Shown piece after piece: positions 17,911-26,314 of a stretch of 64,000 nucleotides of DNA (its first letter is position 1; the number at the start of each line of letters is the position of its first letter). Made by a program: the position numbers and the translations under genes. Below the pieces are notes generated by a model. That model had not been told where the DNA came from, made no database searches, and saw only the letters and a program-made list of their open reading frames with translations. Source of the stretch: Roseiarcus sp963787135 (lineage in GTDB: Bacteria > Pseudomonadota > Alphaproteobacteria > Rhizobiales > Beijerinckiaceae); assembly GCA_963787135.1 (NCBI GenBank), contig CAWBBW010000032.1, positions 62,001 to 126,000 on the forward strand. Direction: 5' to 3'.

Positions 17911-19038
17911 CTAATACACCACCACGCTCCTGATCGACTTGCCCTCGTGCATGAGGTCGAAACCCGTGTTGATCTCGTCGAGGGTCAGCGTGTGGGTGAT
18001 CATCGGATCGATCTCGATCTTGCCGGCCATGTACCAGTCGACGATCTTCGGTACGTCGGTGCGGCCGCGCGCGCCGCCGAAGGCGGTGCCTTTCCAAACG
18101 CGGCCGGTGACGAGCTGGAAGGGCCTCGTCGAGATCTCCTGTCCCGCCCCTGCGACGCCGATGATGATCGACTGGCCCCAGCCGCGATGGCTGGCTTCGA
18201 GCGCCTGGCGCATGACGGCGACATTGCCGGTGCAATCGAAGGTGTAGTCGGCGCCGCCGATCTGGTCGGCGCCGCGCTTGGTCATGTTGACGAGATGGGG
18301 GACGAGGTCCTTGCCGGCTTCCTTCGGGTTGACGAAATGCGTCATGCCGAAGCGCTCGCCCCAAGCCTTCTTGTCGTTGTTGAGGTCGACGCCGATGATC
18401 ATGTCGGCGCCGGCAAGCCTCAACCCCTGGATGACATTGAGCCCGATGCCGCCAAGGCCGAACACGATCGCGGTCGCGCCCGCCTCGACCTTGGCGGTAT
18501 TGATGACGGCGCCGACGCCCGTCGTCACGCCGCAGCCGATGTAGCAGATCTTGTCGAACGGCGCGGCAGGATCGACTTTGGCGACCGCGATCTCCGGCAG
18601 CACGGTGAAGTTCGAGAAGGTCGAGCAGCCCATATAATGAAAGATCTTGTCCTCGCCGCGCGAGAACCGCGAGGTCCCGTCGGGCATCACCCCCTGCCCC
18701 TGGGTGGCGCGGATCGCAGTGCAGAGATTGGTCTTGCGCGACAGGCAGGACGGGCACTGGCGGCATTCGGGCGTGTAAAGCGGGATGACGTGATCGCCCC
18801 TGGCGACGCTGGTCACCCCGGCGCCGACGTCGACCACCACGCCCGCGCCCTCGTGGCCGAGAATGGCGGGAAAGAGACCCTCGGGATCGGCGCCCGAGAG
18901 GGTGAACTCGTCGGTATGGCAGATGCCGGTCGCTTTGATCTCGACCAGCACTTCATGAGCTTGCGGGCCGTCGAGGTCAACCTCCGCGATCTCGAGCGGC
19001 TGTCCTGCGGCGACGGCGATCGCGGCGCGGGTTTTCAT
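17911..19038 (-). CDS. frmA: S-(hydroxymethyl)glutathione dehydrogenase / class III alcohol dehydrogenase
   Basis: The 375-residue zinc enzyme oxidises S-hydroxymethylglutathione (spontaneously formed from formaldehyde and glutathione) with NAD+; it also reduces S-nitrosoglutathione. Catalytic zinc ligands are Cys40 in ATGICHTDE, His in ILGHEGAG and Cys in GYIGCGVTTG (IGCGVTTG). The structural zinc site is ECRQCPSCLSRKTNLC. The Rossmann motif is VFGLGGIGLNVIQG. Length and C-terminus (SIRSVVVY) are canonical. It stands alone; no formylglutathione hydrolase gene adjoins. Cytoplasmic formaldehyde detoxification is the expected role. Confidence 0.97.
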   Translation of the reverse strand: MKTRAAIAVAAGQPLEIAEVDLDGPQAHEVLVEIKATGICHTDEFTLSGADPEGLFPAILGHEGAGVVVDVGAGVTSVARGDHVIPLYTPECRQCPSCLSRKTNLCTAIRATQGQGVMPDGTSRFSRGEDKIFHYMGCSTFSNFTVLPEIAVAKVDPAAPFDKICYIGCGVTTGVGAVINTAKVEAGATAIVFGLGGIGLNVIQGLRLAGADMIIGVDLNNDKKAWGERFGMTHFVNPKEAGKDLVPHLVNMTKRGADQIGGADYTFDCTGNVAVMRQALEASHRGWGQSIIIGVAGAGQEISTRPFQLVTGRVWKGTAFGGARGRTDVPKIVDWYMAGKIEIDPMITHTLTLDEINTGFDLMHEGKSIRSVVVY

Positions 19039-19419
19039 CGATGAGGCTCCTTCAGAACGGATGGATGCCGGGGGGCTAGTTTATATCTCACGGGGTATGG
19101 TTTACCAAAATACATAACATTGCCTTGCAGAAAATCAGAAGTCGTAGTACCCTCCTTGTCATGTCCAATTCCATCGACCACGCGACCGACCGTCTCGATC
19201 GTCCTTTGAGAGGGTCCACTATCCAGCGCAGAAATTTTTTCAGCGCTTAAGCCAGATAAGCCATTGAAAACGTTAATTTCGGCGTAGTGAATTCTAGTTA
19301 GGGAAAGAAAATGAAAGCTCCTGAAAGCCTAAATGATCGTCCGCGAAAGGTCGTTCCAGCAAAAGAAAATCACCAGCCACAGACGATATTCCACTAGACT
19401 CACTTGTACGCGGGGAACC
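19039..19419. other. AT-rich intergenic region between frmA and xylA
   Basis: About 380 bases, AT-rich compared with the neighbours, expected to hold the frmA promoter. It contains a 21-base imperfect palindrome (GCGCAGAAATTTTTTCAGCGC, about 19226-19247) and one possible very short gene, listed separately. No other gene is seen. Confidence 0.5.
19311..19397 (+). CDS. Possible 28-residue peptide gene
   Basis: An ATG at 19311 is preceded by TTAGGGAAAGAAA and opens a 28-codon frame (MKAPESLNDRPRKVVPAKEN..., stop at 19395-19397). It lies in AT-rich DNA opposite the tail of xylA. The peptide is polar and has no Cys, signal or known precursor motif. Chance occurrence is quite possible. Confidence 0.3.
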   Translation: MKAPESLNDRPRKVVPAKENHQPQTIFH

Positions 19420-20730
19420 TCAGAGATATCGCCCGACGACGTTCTCGAACAACTCCTGCCGTCCCGAACGCGGCTTCGGATCGATCTTCTCGTCGGCGAC
19501 GCGCTTGGCTATGCCCTCCAGCGTCGCGGCCGGCTTCAGCATCGCCTGCGCCTTGGGCTCGTTCCAGCCCGCGTAGCGATCCGCGCGCATCTTGTCGAAC
19601 TTGCCGTCCTCGATAAGGCGCGCGGCCGCAACCAGCGCCTCCGCGCAGGCGTCGATGCCGCCGATATGGCCAAGCAGGAGGTCGCCCGGATCGATCGACT
19701 GGCGGCGCACCTTGGAATCGAAGTTGAAGCCGCCGGGCGCGATCCCGCCGTTCTTGAGGATGAAATAGAGCGCCGGCACCAGCTCGGCTGCGTTGTTGGG
19801 GAACTGGTCGGTGTCCCAGCCGGACTGGTAGTCGTTGCGGTTGGCGTCGACCGATCCGAGGAGCCCCAGCGCGACCGCGAGCGCGACCTCGTGTTCGAAC
19901 GAATGGTGCGCGAGCACGGCGTGGCCGACTTCGATGTTGAGCTTGACCTCGCGTTCGAGCTCGAAGCGATCCAGGAACCCGGCGACCGTCGCAACGTCGA
20001 AATCGTACTGGTGCTTGGTCGGCTCCTGCGGCTTGGGCTCGACCAGGAGAACGCCCTTGAAGCCGATCTTGTGCTTGTAGTCGACCACCATCGAGAGAAA
20101 GCGGCCGAGCTGCTCCTGCTCGCGGACAAGATCGGTGTTGAGCAGGGTCTCATAACCCTCGCGGCCGCCCCACAGCACGTAGTTGGCGCCGCCGAGCTTG
20201 TGGGTCGCGTCGATCGCGTTCTTCACCTGCGCGACGGCGTAGGCGAACACGTCCGGGTCCGGGTTGGTCGCCGCTCCCGCCATGTAGCGCGGATGGCTGA
20301 AGAGATTGGCGGTGCCCCACAGGAGCTTGATCTTCGTCGCCTGCATCTTCTCGGCGAAGACGTCCGTCATCTCGGCAAGGTTACGGCCGAACTCGCCGAG
20401 GCTCCCGCCCTCCGGCACGACGTCCTTGTCGTGGAAGGTGAAGAACGGAAAGCCGAGCGTCGAGACCATGTCGAACGCGACGTCGGCCTTGAGGCGCGCC
20501 GCCTTCATGTCGTCGCCTTCCCAGGGGCGCACGAAGGTCGGGGCGCCGAACATGTCCGAGCCCATCCAGGCGAAGTTGTGCCAGTAGCAGACCGCAGGGC
20601 GAAGGTGGTCGGCCATCGTCTTGCCCATGACGACGCGGGCCGGATCGTAGTGGCGGAAGGCGAAGGGATTGTCGCTCTTCGGCCCTTCAAAGCGCACGGG
20701 ACCGATGTCGCCGAAAAACCGCTTGGTCAT
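19420..20730 (-). CDS. xylA: Xylose isomerase
   Basis: The 436-residue TIM-barrel enzyme interconverts D-xylose and D-xylulose. Visible motifs: FFTFHDKDVVPEG (catalytic His and nearby Asp), LWGGREGYETLLNTD, VLLVEPKPQEPTKHQYDFD (metal Glu/His), LNIEVGHAVLAHHSFEHE and GSVDANRNDYQSGWDTDQFP. The start at 20730 has a perfect GGAGG. It follows the amidohydrolase by 17 bases on the same strand, so it appears to be the last gene of a puuD-amidohydrolase-xylA operon. No xylulokinase or xylose transporter lies nearby. Confidence 0.96.
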   Translation of the reverse strand: MTKRFFGDIGPVRFEGPKSDNPFAFRHYDPARVVMGKTMADHLRPAVCYWHNFAWMGSDMFGAPTFVRPWEGDDMKAARLKADVAFDMVSTLGFPFFTFHDKDVVPEGGSLGEFGRNLAEMTDVFAEKMQATKIKLLWGTANLFSHPRYMAGAATNPDPDVFAYAVAQVKNAIDATHKLGGANYVLWGGREGYETLLNTDLVREQEQLGRFLSMVVDYKHKIGFKGVLLVEPKPQEPTKHQYDFDVATVAGFLDRFELEREVKLNIEVGHAVLAHHSFEHEVALAVALGLLGSVDANRNDYQSGWDTDQFPNNAAELVPALYFILKNGGIAPGGFNFDSKVRRQSIDPGDLLLGHIGGIDACAEALVAAARLIEDGKFDKMRADRYAGWNEPKAQAMLKPAATLEGIAKRVADEKIDPKPRSGRQELFENVVGRYL

Positions 20731-20747
20731 GTTTCCTCCAGAGTTTC

Positions 20748-21992
20748 TTAAGTTATCTTGAAATCCCGCACGAAGCGGGTCAGCGCCGCAAGACCGTAAG
20801 CGCAATCCCCGACCGTAATCGATTCGAGCGGATTGTGGCTGATGCCGCCCTTGCAGCGGACGAACAGCATGCCGGCCGGACAGAGGGCGCCCATGACCAT
20901 TGTGTCGTGTCCCGCTCCGGACGGCAACAGCCTCGGCTGGACTCCGAGCTGATCGACCGCGCGCGTCAAGCCCGCCACGACCCGCGGATCGCAGACGAAA
21001 GCATTGGCTTCGTGAGTCTTCGCCACGGTCGCTCCCACGCCGCGAGCCTCAGCGATCGCGTCGATGCGCGCCTTGATATCGGCGAGCGCGGCCGCGCGGC
21101 GCTCATCGTCTGGCGCGCGAACATCGATCGCGAACTGCACATGGCCCGGAATGACATTGGTCGCGCCAGGCCAGACTTCCAGACGGCCGATGGTCGCGAC
21201 GAGGTCGGTTTCGCGGCGCGCGCGCGCCTCGATCGCCAGCGCCATTTCGGCCGCGGCCGTTAGCGCGTCGCGGCGGAGGTTCATCGGCGTCGCGCCGGCA
21301 TGGCCGGCTATTCCGTCTACCCCGACTTCGAGCCGGGTCGCGCCGTTGATGGCCGTCACAATGCCAAGCGGCAGACCTTCGGCTTCCAGCACCGGCCCTT
21401 GTTCGATATGGGTCTCGACGAAGCAGGCGACATGGTTCGCGCGGATCGAACTCGCCCTGTCGGGATCGCCGCCGAAGGCCTTCAGAGCGTCACGCATCGC
21501 GACGCCGGCGCTGTCCTTCTGGTCCAGCGCGTCCTCGAAATAGGCGCCGGCGAGGGCGCGCGAACCGGAGAGCGTCGAGCGAAAACGCACGCCCTCCTCA
21601 TCGCCGAAGGCGACGATCTCGATGGCGTGGTCGAGCCGCTCGCCGGCCGCGCTCAGCGCCTGGACAACCGCGAGGGCCGCGAGCGCGCCGTAATTTCCGT
21701 CGTAACGCCCGGCGTCGCGCACGGTGTCGATATGCGACCCCAGCATTAGCGCGGGCGCGCCGTTGCGCTTGCCCTCGTAGCGGGCGACGACATTGCCGGC
21801 TGGATCGATCCTCGCCGCGAGCCCAGCTTCGCCACACCAGCCGATGAAGGCCGCAGCCGCGCGCCGATGCGCCTCCGACAGAAAGAGGCGCGTCAGCCGG
21901 CCCGGTTCGTCGGTGAAGGCCGCGAAAGCGTCAAGTCGCGCCATGAGCCGGGCGCCCGCGGCGAGATCCGCCTCAGAAAGAGAGGACGCCAT
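20748..21992 (-). CDS. Allantoate amidohydrolase / N-carbamoyl amino acid amidohydrolase (M20 family)
   Basis: The 414-residue M20/M28-fold metallo-amidohydrolase has metal ligands in LMLGSHIDTVRDAGRYDGNYG, FGDEEGVRF and VETHIEQGPVLE, and the dimerisation/lid motif GIAGHAGATPMNLRRDAL; GAGHDTMVMG follows. This set fits allantoate amidohydrolases and beta-ureidopropionase or carbamoylase relatives. Its ATG overlaps the puuD stop (TGATG), so translation is coupled to urate oxidation. That favours allantoate as substrate. The product releases ammonia from purine breakdown. Confidence 0.88.
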   Translation of the reverse strand: MASSLSEADLAAGARLMARLDAFAAFTDEPGRLTRLFLSEAHRRAAAAFIGWCGEAGLAARIDPAGNVVARYEGKRNGAPALMLGSHIDTVRDAGRYDGNYGALAALAVVQALSAAGERLDHAIEIVAFGDEEGVRFRSTLSGSRALAGAYFEDALDQKDSAGVAMRDALKAFGGDPDRASSIRANHVACFVETHIEQGPVLEAEGLPLGIVTAINGATRLEVGVDGIAGHAGATPMNLRRDALTAAAEMALAIEARARRETDLVATIGRLEVWPGATNVIPGHVQFAIDVRAPDDERRAAALADIKARIDAIAEARGVGATVAKTHEANAFVCDPRVVAGLTRAVDQLGVQPRLLPSGAGHDTMVMGALCPAGMLFVRCKGGISHNPLESITVGDCAYGLAALTRFVRDFKIT

Positions 21993-23233
21993 CAGTTCTG
22001 CGCCGTCTCGAGCTTCAGCCACCGCGCGAGCACGGCGCGCTCCTCGTCCGTCATCTGGGTGAAGTTATTCGGCGGCATCGCATGCGTCAGCACCGCCTGC
22101 ATGCGAATGGCGGGTGCGAAGCGCGCGATGTGTTCGGGGGTGTCGAGAAGCACCCCCTTCGGCGCTTCGCCGATCTCCTCCATCGGCGCGGCTGAGTGGC
22201 ACATCATGCAGCGCATCGTCACGATGTCGACGACCTCGGACGGCGCCTTCGGCTCGTCGGCGCGCGCCACCGCCGTCGGCAGATCGGCAAGCCCCATCAG
22301 CCCGCGCATGCCGGGCGAAGCGGTCGCGGCGAAGCCGAAGGCGCAGAGGATCGCCAAGCTCGCGACGGCCCACGCCCACCACGGCGCGCGGTCATGATCG
22401 AGATGCCAGACATTGTAGAAGTAGCGGACCAGAGCGCCCGCAACGATCACGCAGGTGACGATCGCCGGGATGACCCTCGGATTGGAGTAGGTCATCGGGT
22501 AGTGATTCGAGAGCATCAGGAAGAGGACCGGCAAGGTAATGTAATTGTTATGGGTCGAGCGCGTCTTCGAGGTCTTGACCCATTTCGGATCTGGCTGCTT
22601 GCCGGCGAGGAGCGCGGCGACGCTCTTCCGCTGGTTCGGCATGATGACGAAGAAGACGTTGGCGGTCATGATCGTCGCCATCAGCGCGCCGGTGTGGATC
22701 AGCGCGCCGCGACCGGAAAAGAACTGGGTGAAGACCCAGCTCGTCGCGACGACATAGCCGAAGCCGACCACCGCCAGCAATTCTTCGTGAGAGCCGAGGG
22801 GCGAGCGGCAAAGCAGGTCGTAGACGATCCACCCGAGCGCGAGCGCCGCAACGCCGATCAGCGCCGCCTGCCACGGCGCGAGGGCCATCACGGCGGGGTC
22901 GATCAGAAAGTACGTCGACTGGCCATAATAGACCCAGCACAGCAGCGCAAAGCCGCTCATCCAGGTCCAGTAGGACTGCCATTTGTGCCAGATCAGGTGT
23001 TCGGGCAGCGCGGGCGGAGCGAGCACGTATTTGCTCATCTGGTAGAAGCCGCCGCCATGCACCTGCCAGGAGACGCCGGCGACGCCCGAGGGATCGCCGG
23101 CGCGCTTTCTCAGCGAGGCGTCGAGATGCATGAAGAAGAACGACCCGCCGATCCAGGCGATCGCCGCAGTCACATGGAGCCAGCGTATGAGCGCTGAACC
23201 CCATTCCCAGGCGTAGGCCTCAAGCGCCCCCAT
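21992..23233 (-). CDS. puuD: PuuD-type urate hydroxylase, membrane-bound with C-terminal cytochrome c
   Basis: The 413-residue protein has about eight membrane helices in its N-terminal 300 residues (IRWLHVTAAIAWIGGSFFF at the start; later STHNNYITLPVLFLMLSNHY) and a C-terminal cytochrome c domain with haem site RCMMCHSAAP and Met ligand AMPPNN. PuuD oxidises urate to 5-hydroxyisourate, passing electrons to the respiratory chain through the haem. The start at 23233 (MGALEAYAWEW) has GGAGAG seven bases upstream. It is the first gene of the operon. Confidence 0.93.
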   Translation of the reverse strand: MGALEAYAWEWGSALIRWLHVTAAIAWIGGSFFFMHLDASLRKRAGDPSGVAGVSWQVHGGGFYQMSKYVLAPPALPEHLIWHKWQSYWTWMSGFALLCWVYYGQSTYFLIDPAVMALAPWQAALIGVAALALGWIVYDLLCRSPLGSHEELLAVVGFGYVVATSWVFTQFFSGRGALIHTGALMATIMTANVFFVIMPNQRKSVAALLAGKQPDPKWVKTSKTRSTHNNYITLPVLFLMLSNHYPMTYSNPRVIPAIVTCVIVAGALVRYFYNVWHLDHDRAPWWAWAVASLAILCAFGFAATASPGMRGLMGLADLPTAVARADEPKAPSEVVDIVTMRCMMCHSAAPMEEIGEAPKGVLLDTPEHIARFAPAIRMQAVLTHAMPPNNFTQMTDEERAVLARWLKLETAQN

Positions 23234-23558
23234 CAAAACTCTCCACGGCGTCGAACCTCGCGCGTCTCGCCCACGATAATGGCGCGTGGTCAGTTTGGGT
23301 AGGGAGCGGGCAAGCAAATTGCGGACCGCGAAAAGACCTCAGGCCCTCTCCGCTACGCGCCTTTTGCAGGACGCGACCTTAGGGTAACCGGACCTTAACC
23401 CTATCAGGGGCTTAATTCCCTTCGCCAAACCCGGGTCACGCCTTCGCCGGACCCGGCCCAAGTTTCGGCCGATTTGGAATGCAGACCCCGCGCCGGTTAC
23501 ACCGTCAGCCGCCTCTCGCCGAGCGGCCATGCCCGCCAGAAGAGGTTCCAGAACGCCC
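23234..23558. promoter_or_regulatory. Divergent intergenic region between puuD and tolQ
   Basis: About 325 bases expected to carry both promoters. An interrupted inverted motif (TTAGGGTAACC / CCTTAACCCTA, about 23379-23403) is the only repeat noticed. No gene is supported. Confidence 0.4.
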
Positions 23559-24281
23559 ATGAATCCTGCCGACGTAGCCGCCGCAGCCGCAACTCCGGAT
23601 GCGAGCATACTGTCGATGTTCTGGTCGGCCCACATCGTCGTCAAGGCGGTGATGCTCGGCCTTTTCCTCGCTTCGCTCTGGTGCTGGACGATCATCTTCG
23701 ACAAGACGCGGCTGTTCCGCAAGTTCCGCAACGAGATGGAGAACTTCGAGCAGGTTTTCTGGTCGGGCCAGTCGCTCGAGGAACTCTATACGTCGCTGTC
23801 GAACCAGCAGAACACTGGCGCGGCCGCGTTGTTCGTGGCCGCGATGCGGGAGTGGAAGCGATCATTCCAGCAGGCGGCAGGCTCCTTTCGCGGACTGCAC
23901 GCGCGCATCGACAAGGTGCTCGACGTCTCGATTGCGCGCGAGGTCGAGCGGCTGGAATCAAATCTTCTGGTCCTGGCGACGGTCGCTTCTGCCGGCCCGT
24001 TCATTGGTCTCTTCGGCACTGTGTTCGGCATCATGAACTCGTTCCAGTCGATCGCCACCTCCAAGAACACCTCGCTCGCGGTGGTGGCGCCCGGCATAGC
24101 CGAGGCGTTGCTGGCCACCGCGCTTGGCCTCTTCGCCGCGATTCCCGCGCTCATCGCGTACAACAAGTTCCAGGGAGACGTGGCGAAGGCCCAGGCGCGG
24201 CTCGAAAGCTTCGCCGACGAATTCTCGTCGATCCTCTCGCGGCAGATCGACCATCATCTGTCGATCGAGAAGGTTTCCTGA
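23559..24281 (+). CDS. tolQ: Tol-Pal system proton channel subunit TolQ
   Basis: The 240-residue inner-membrane protein is a MotA/TolQ/ExbB-family channel subunit. It has an N-terminal helix (VVKAVMLGLFLASLWCWTIIF) and two C-terminal helices (VASAGPFIGLFGTVFGIMNSF; APGIAEALLATALGLFAAIPALIAYN) with the conserved Thr/Ala pore residues. TolQ and TolR use the proton motive force to energise TolA, which keeps the outer membrane invaginated with the septum during division. Start 23559 (MNPADVAAAAA) fits the family; 23529 is an alternative. First gene of the tol operon. Confidence 0.95.
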   Translation: MNPADVAAAAATPDASILSMFWSAHIVVKAVMLGLFLASLWCWTIIFDKTRLFRKFRNEMENFEQVFWSGQSLEELYTSLSNQQNTGAAALFVAAMREWKRSFQQAAGSFRGLHARIDKVLDVSIAREVERLESNLLVLATVASAGPFIGLFGTVFGIMNSFQSIATSKNTSLAVVAPGIAEALLATALGLFAAIPALIAYNKFQGDVAKAQARLESFADEFSSILSRQIDHHLSIEKVS

Positions 24282-24296
24282 AGAAGGACCGATCCG

Positions 24297-24743
24297 ATGG
24301 GCGTGACAGTCGGCGGCGGACGCAAGAGCGGCCGGGGGCGGCGCGGCGTGCCGCGCTATGGCGCAATGGCGGACATCAACATGACGCCGTTCATCGACGT
24401 CATGCTGGTGCTCCTCATCATCTTCATGGTCGCAGCGCCGTTGCTGACGAGCGGCGTTTCGGTCGACCTGCCGCAGACGAGCGCCTCGGCGCTCAACGTC
24501 GACCGCAAGCCGATCGCCGTCTCGCTCAACGAGCAGGGGCAGCTCTACTTGATGGATCAGCCGATCAGCGACTCGGATCTTGTGCCGAAGCTTCAGGCTG
24601 TCTCCCAGAACGACGTCGACCAGCGCATCTATGTGCGGGCCTCCAAAGTCGTTCCTTATGGAAGGGTGGCGCAGATCATGGCGGCCGTGACCTCGGCCGG
24701 ATTCAAGAAGGTGGCGCTGGTCACCGAGCCGATCAATCAATAG
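24297..24743 (+). CDS. tolR: Tol-Pal system protein TolR
   Basis: The 148-residue ExbD/TolR protein has one membrane helix containing the proton-carrying Asp in INMTPFIDVMLVLLIIFMVAAP, and a periplasmic domain (GVSVDLPQTSASAL ... VTEPINQ). It sits 15 bases after tolQ with AAGGA before its ATG. Confidence 0.95.
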   Translation: MGVTVGGGRKSGRGRRGVPRYGAMADINMTPFIDVMLVLLIIFMVAAPLLTSGVSVDLPQTSASALNVDRKPIAVSLNEQGQLYLMDQPISDSDLVPKLQAVSQNDVDQRIYVRASKVVPYGRVAQIMAAVTSAGFKKVALVTEPINQ

Positions 24744-24755
24744 CCCGGAGCGGCT

Positions 24756-25721
24756 TTGGACGAGCGGCGGTCATATTGGTCTTGGGCGGCCTCGAGCGCT
24801 CTGCACGGCGCACTGCTGGCTTTCCTCCTGTTCGGCTTCGCCTCGGCGCCGAAATTCGAGGACAGCCCCGAAGCGATTCCGGTCGAGACTGTGTCCCAAA
24901 GCGAGCTCAACCAGATCATGAACGGCGAAAAGGACGCCCGGCCCACGCCCGAGCCGCCGCCAGCGCCGCAGCCCACTCCGACCCCGCCGGAGGCGCCGCC
25001 CGATCTGCGCGCTTCGGAAGAACCAACCCCGACGCCACCGCCGAAGCCCGAACCTCCCAAGCCGGAGCCTCCCAGGCCCGAGCCCTCGCCTCCGCCGCCA
25101 AAACCAGCGCCGCCCTCGCCGCCGAAACCCGCAGCAGAAGACGCGCCCGAGCCGCCCGCGAGGCCGAAGGTCGTCGAGACCCCGCCCGAACGCCCGAAGG
25201 AGCCGCCGGAGAAGCCGAAGCCAGACCAGATCGCCAAGGTCGTCGAGCACGACAAGACCGAGGCGAAGCCGACGCACGCCTACGATCCGAACGCGATCGC
25301 CAAACTGATCGGACAGAGGCCGTCAACGCCTTCAACGACCGCTACGACAAACGCGACAGGCGCGACTGCTCAGGGCCTGCCGCATCACGACGCGCCGCGC
25401 ATGTCGATCTCGATGGCCTCGGCGCTCGACGCGTGGCTGACCGAGAGCTACCTCAACTGCTGGACGCCGCCGCCGATGATGCCCGAGGGCGACGTGTACG
25501 TCGCCCAGATCAAGGTGGTGCTCAATGTAGACGGATCGCTGTCGGCGCGGCCGGTCCTCATCAATCCGCCGACGGACCCGGCCTGGCGCGCGCATGCCGA
25601 AAGCGCAATGCGGGCGGTCAAGAAGTGCGATCCGCTGCACGTTCCCCCCCAGTACGCACCCTATTTCGACCAATGGAAGATCGAGACCATCCACTTCGAT
25701 CCGCGAGAAACACAAGGATAG
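24756..25721 (+). CDS. tolA: Tol-Pal system protein TolA
   Basis: The 321-residue product shows all three TolA domains: an N-terminal membrane anchor (about 10-30, ASSALHGALLAFLLFGF), a long proline/lysine/glutamate-rich periplasm-spanning region (about 55-190) and a C-terminal domain (about 215-321) with YLNCWTPPPM and a second Cys in AVKKCDPLHVP. The domain reads YVAQIKVVLNVDGSL and ends WKIETIHFDPRE. The start is a TTG preceded by GGAG. TolA links TolQR to TolB/Pal at the outer membrane. Confidence 0.92.
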   Translation: MDERRSYWSWAASSALHGALLAFLLFGFASAPKFEDSPEAIPVETVSQSELNQIMNGEKDARPTPEPPPAPQPTPTPPEAPPDLRASEEPTPTPPPKPEPPKPEPPRPEPSPPPPKPAPPSPPKPAAEDAPEPPARPKVVETPPERPKEPPEKPKPDQIAKVVEHDKTEAKPTHAYDPNAIAKLIGQRPSTPSTTATTNATGATAQGLPHHDAPRMSISMASALDAWLTESYLNCWTPPPMMPEGDVYVAQIKVVLNVDGSLSARPVLINPPTDPAWRAHAESAMRAVKKCDPLHVPPQYAPYFDQWKIETIHFDPRETQG

Positions 25722-25740
25722 GCCCCAGCCTTCCAGCCGC

Positions 25741-26274
25741 ATGAAAGTCTGTTCGATGACCAAGCCTTCGACGCCTGTCCTTATCCTGACCCTTGCTGCG
25801 GCCCTCGGCGCCGAAGCCGCGGGCTGCGACCGCATCTGGCCCTCATCGAGCGAGACCGCCTCGAAGGAAACGAGCAAGCCCGCGCCTTCCCCGCCGGTCC
25901 CGGCTGCGACCGCCTCAATCGCGGCCTCCCCGGCGCCTGAACCGCCCAAGCGCATGACGCCGAACGAGCTCGCCGACTTCGACGCCTGGATGATCAAGAC
26001 CTATCTGGCTTGCTGGAAGCCGGCAGCTCAGCCCGCCGACTCAGATCCCTACGTCGCGCAGGTGCGGCTTGCCTTCCGGCCGGACGGCTCACTGGCGAAA
26101 CCGCCGAAACTTGTCAATCCGCCCTCAGACCCAGCGATGAGACCGCAGGCCAAGAGCGTCATGCAGGCCGTCCAGACCTGCAACCCTTTGCCGGTGCCGG
26201 CCCAATATCGCCCCTTTTATGAGCAATGGAGAACCAAGACGATCCACTTCAATCCGCAAGTCGCCGTTCGATGA
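25741..26274 (+). CDS. Exported paralogue of the TolA C-terminal domain
   Basis: The 177-residue product repeats only domain III of TolA. LADFDAWMIKTYLACWKPA, YVAQVRLAFRPDGSLAKPP, VQTCNPLPVPAQY and WRTKTIHFNP parallel the tolA tail, with both Cys kept. In place of the membrane anchor it has a signal sequence (MTKPSTPVLILTLAAALGAEAAGC) that could end in a lipobox-like Cys, then a short Pro/Ala-rich linker. It lies between tolA and tolB, 19 bases after tolA, so it is probably co-expressed. It may bind the same partners as TolA domain III without being energised. Confidence 0.8.
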   Translation: MKVCSMTKPSTPVLILTLAAALGAEAAGCDRIWPSSSETASKETSKPAPSPPVPAATASIAASPAPEPPKRMTPNELADFDAWMIKTYLACWKPAAQPADSDPYVAQVRLAFRPDGSLAKPPKLVNPPSDPAMRPQAKSVMQAVQTCNPLPVPAQYRPFYEQWRTKTIHFNPQVAVR

Positions 26275-26314
26275 TTTCGAGCGGTGAAGGATCGTTTTTT
26301 GCGCGAGAGCCCCG

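Noticed and set aside
24930..25260. CRISPR-like or tandem repeat array in GC-rich CCN repeats
   Set aside because: It is the proline-rich linker of TolA; repeats are codon-level and irregular, with no spacers.
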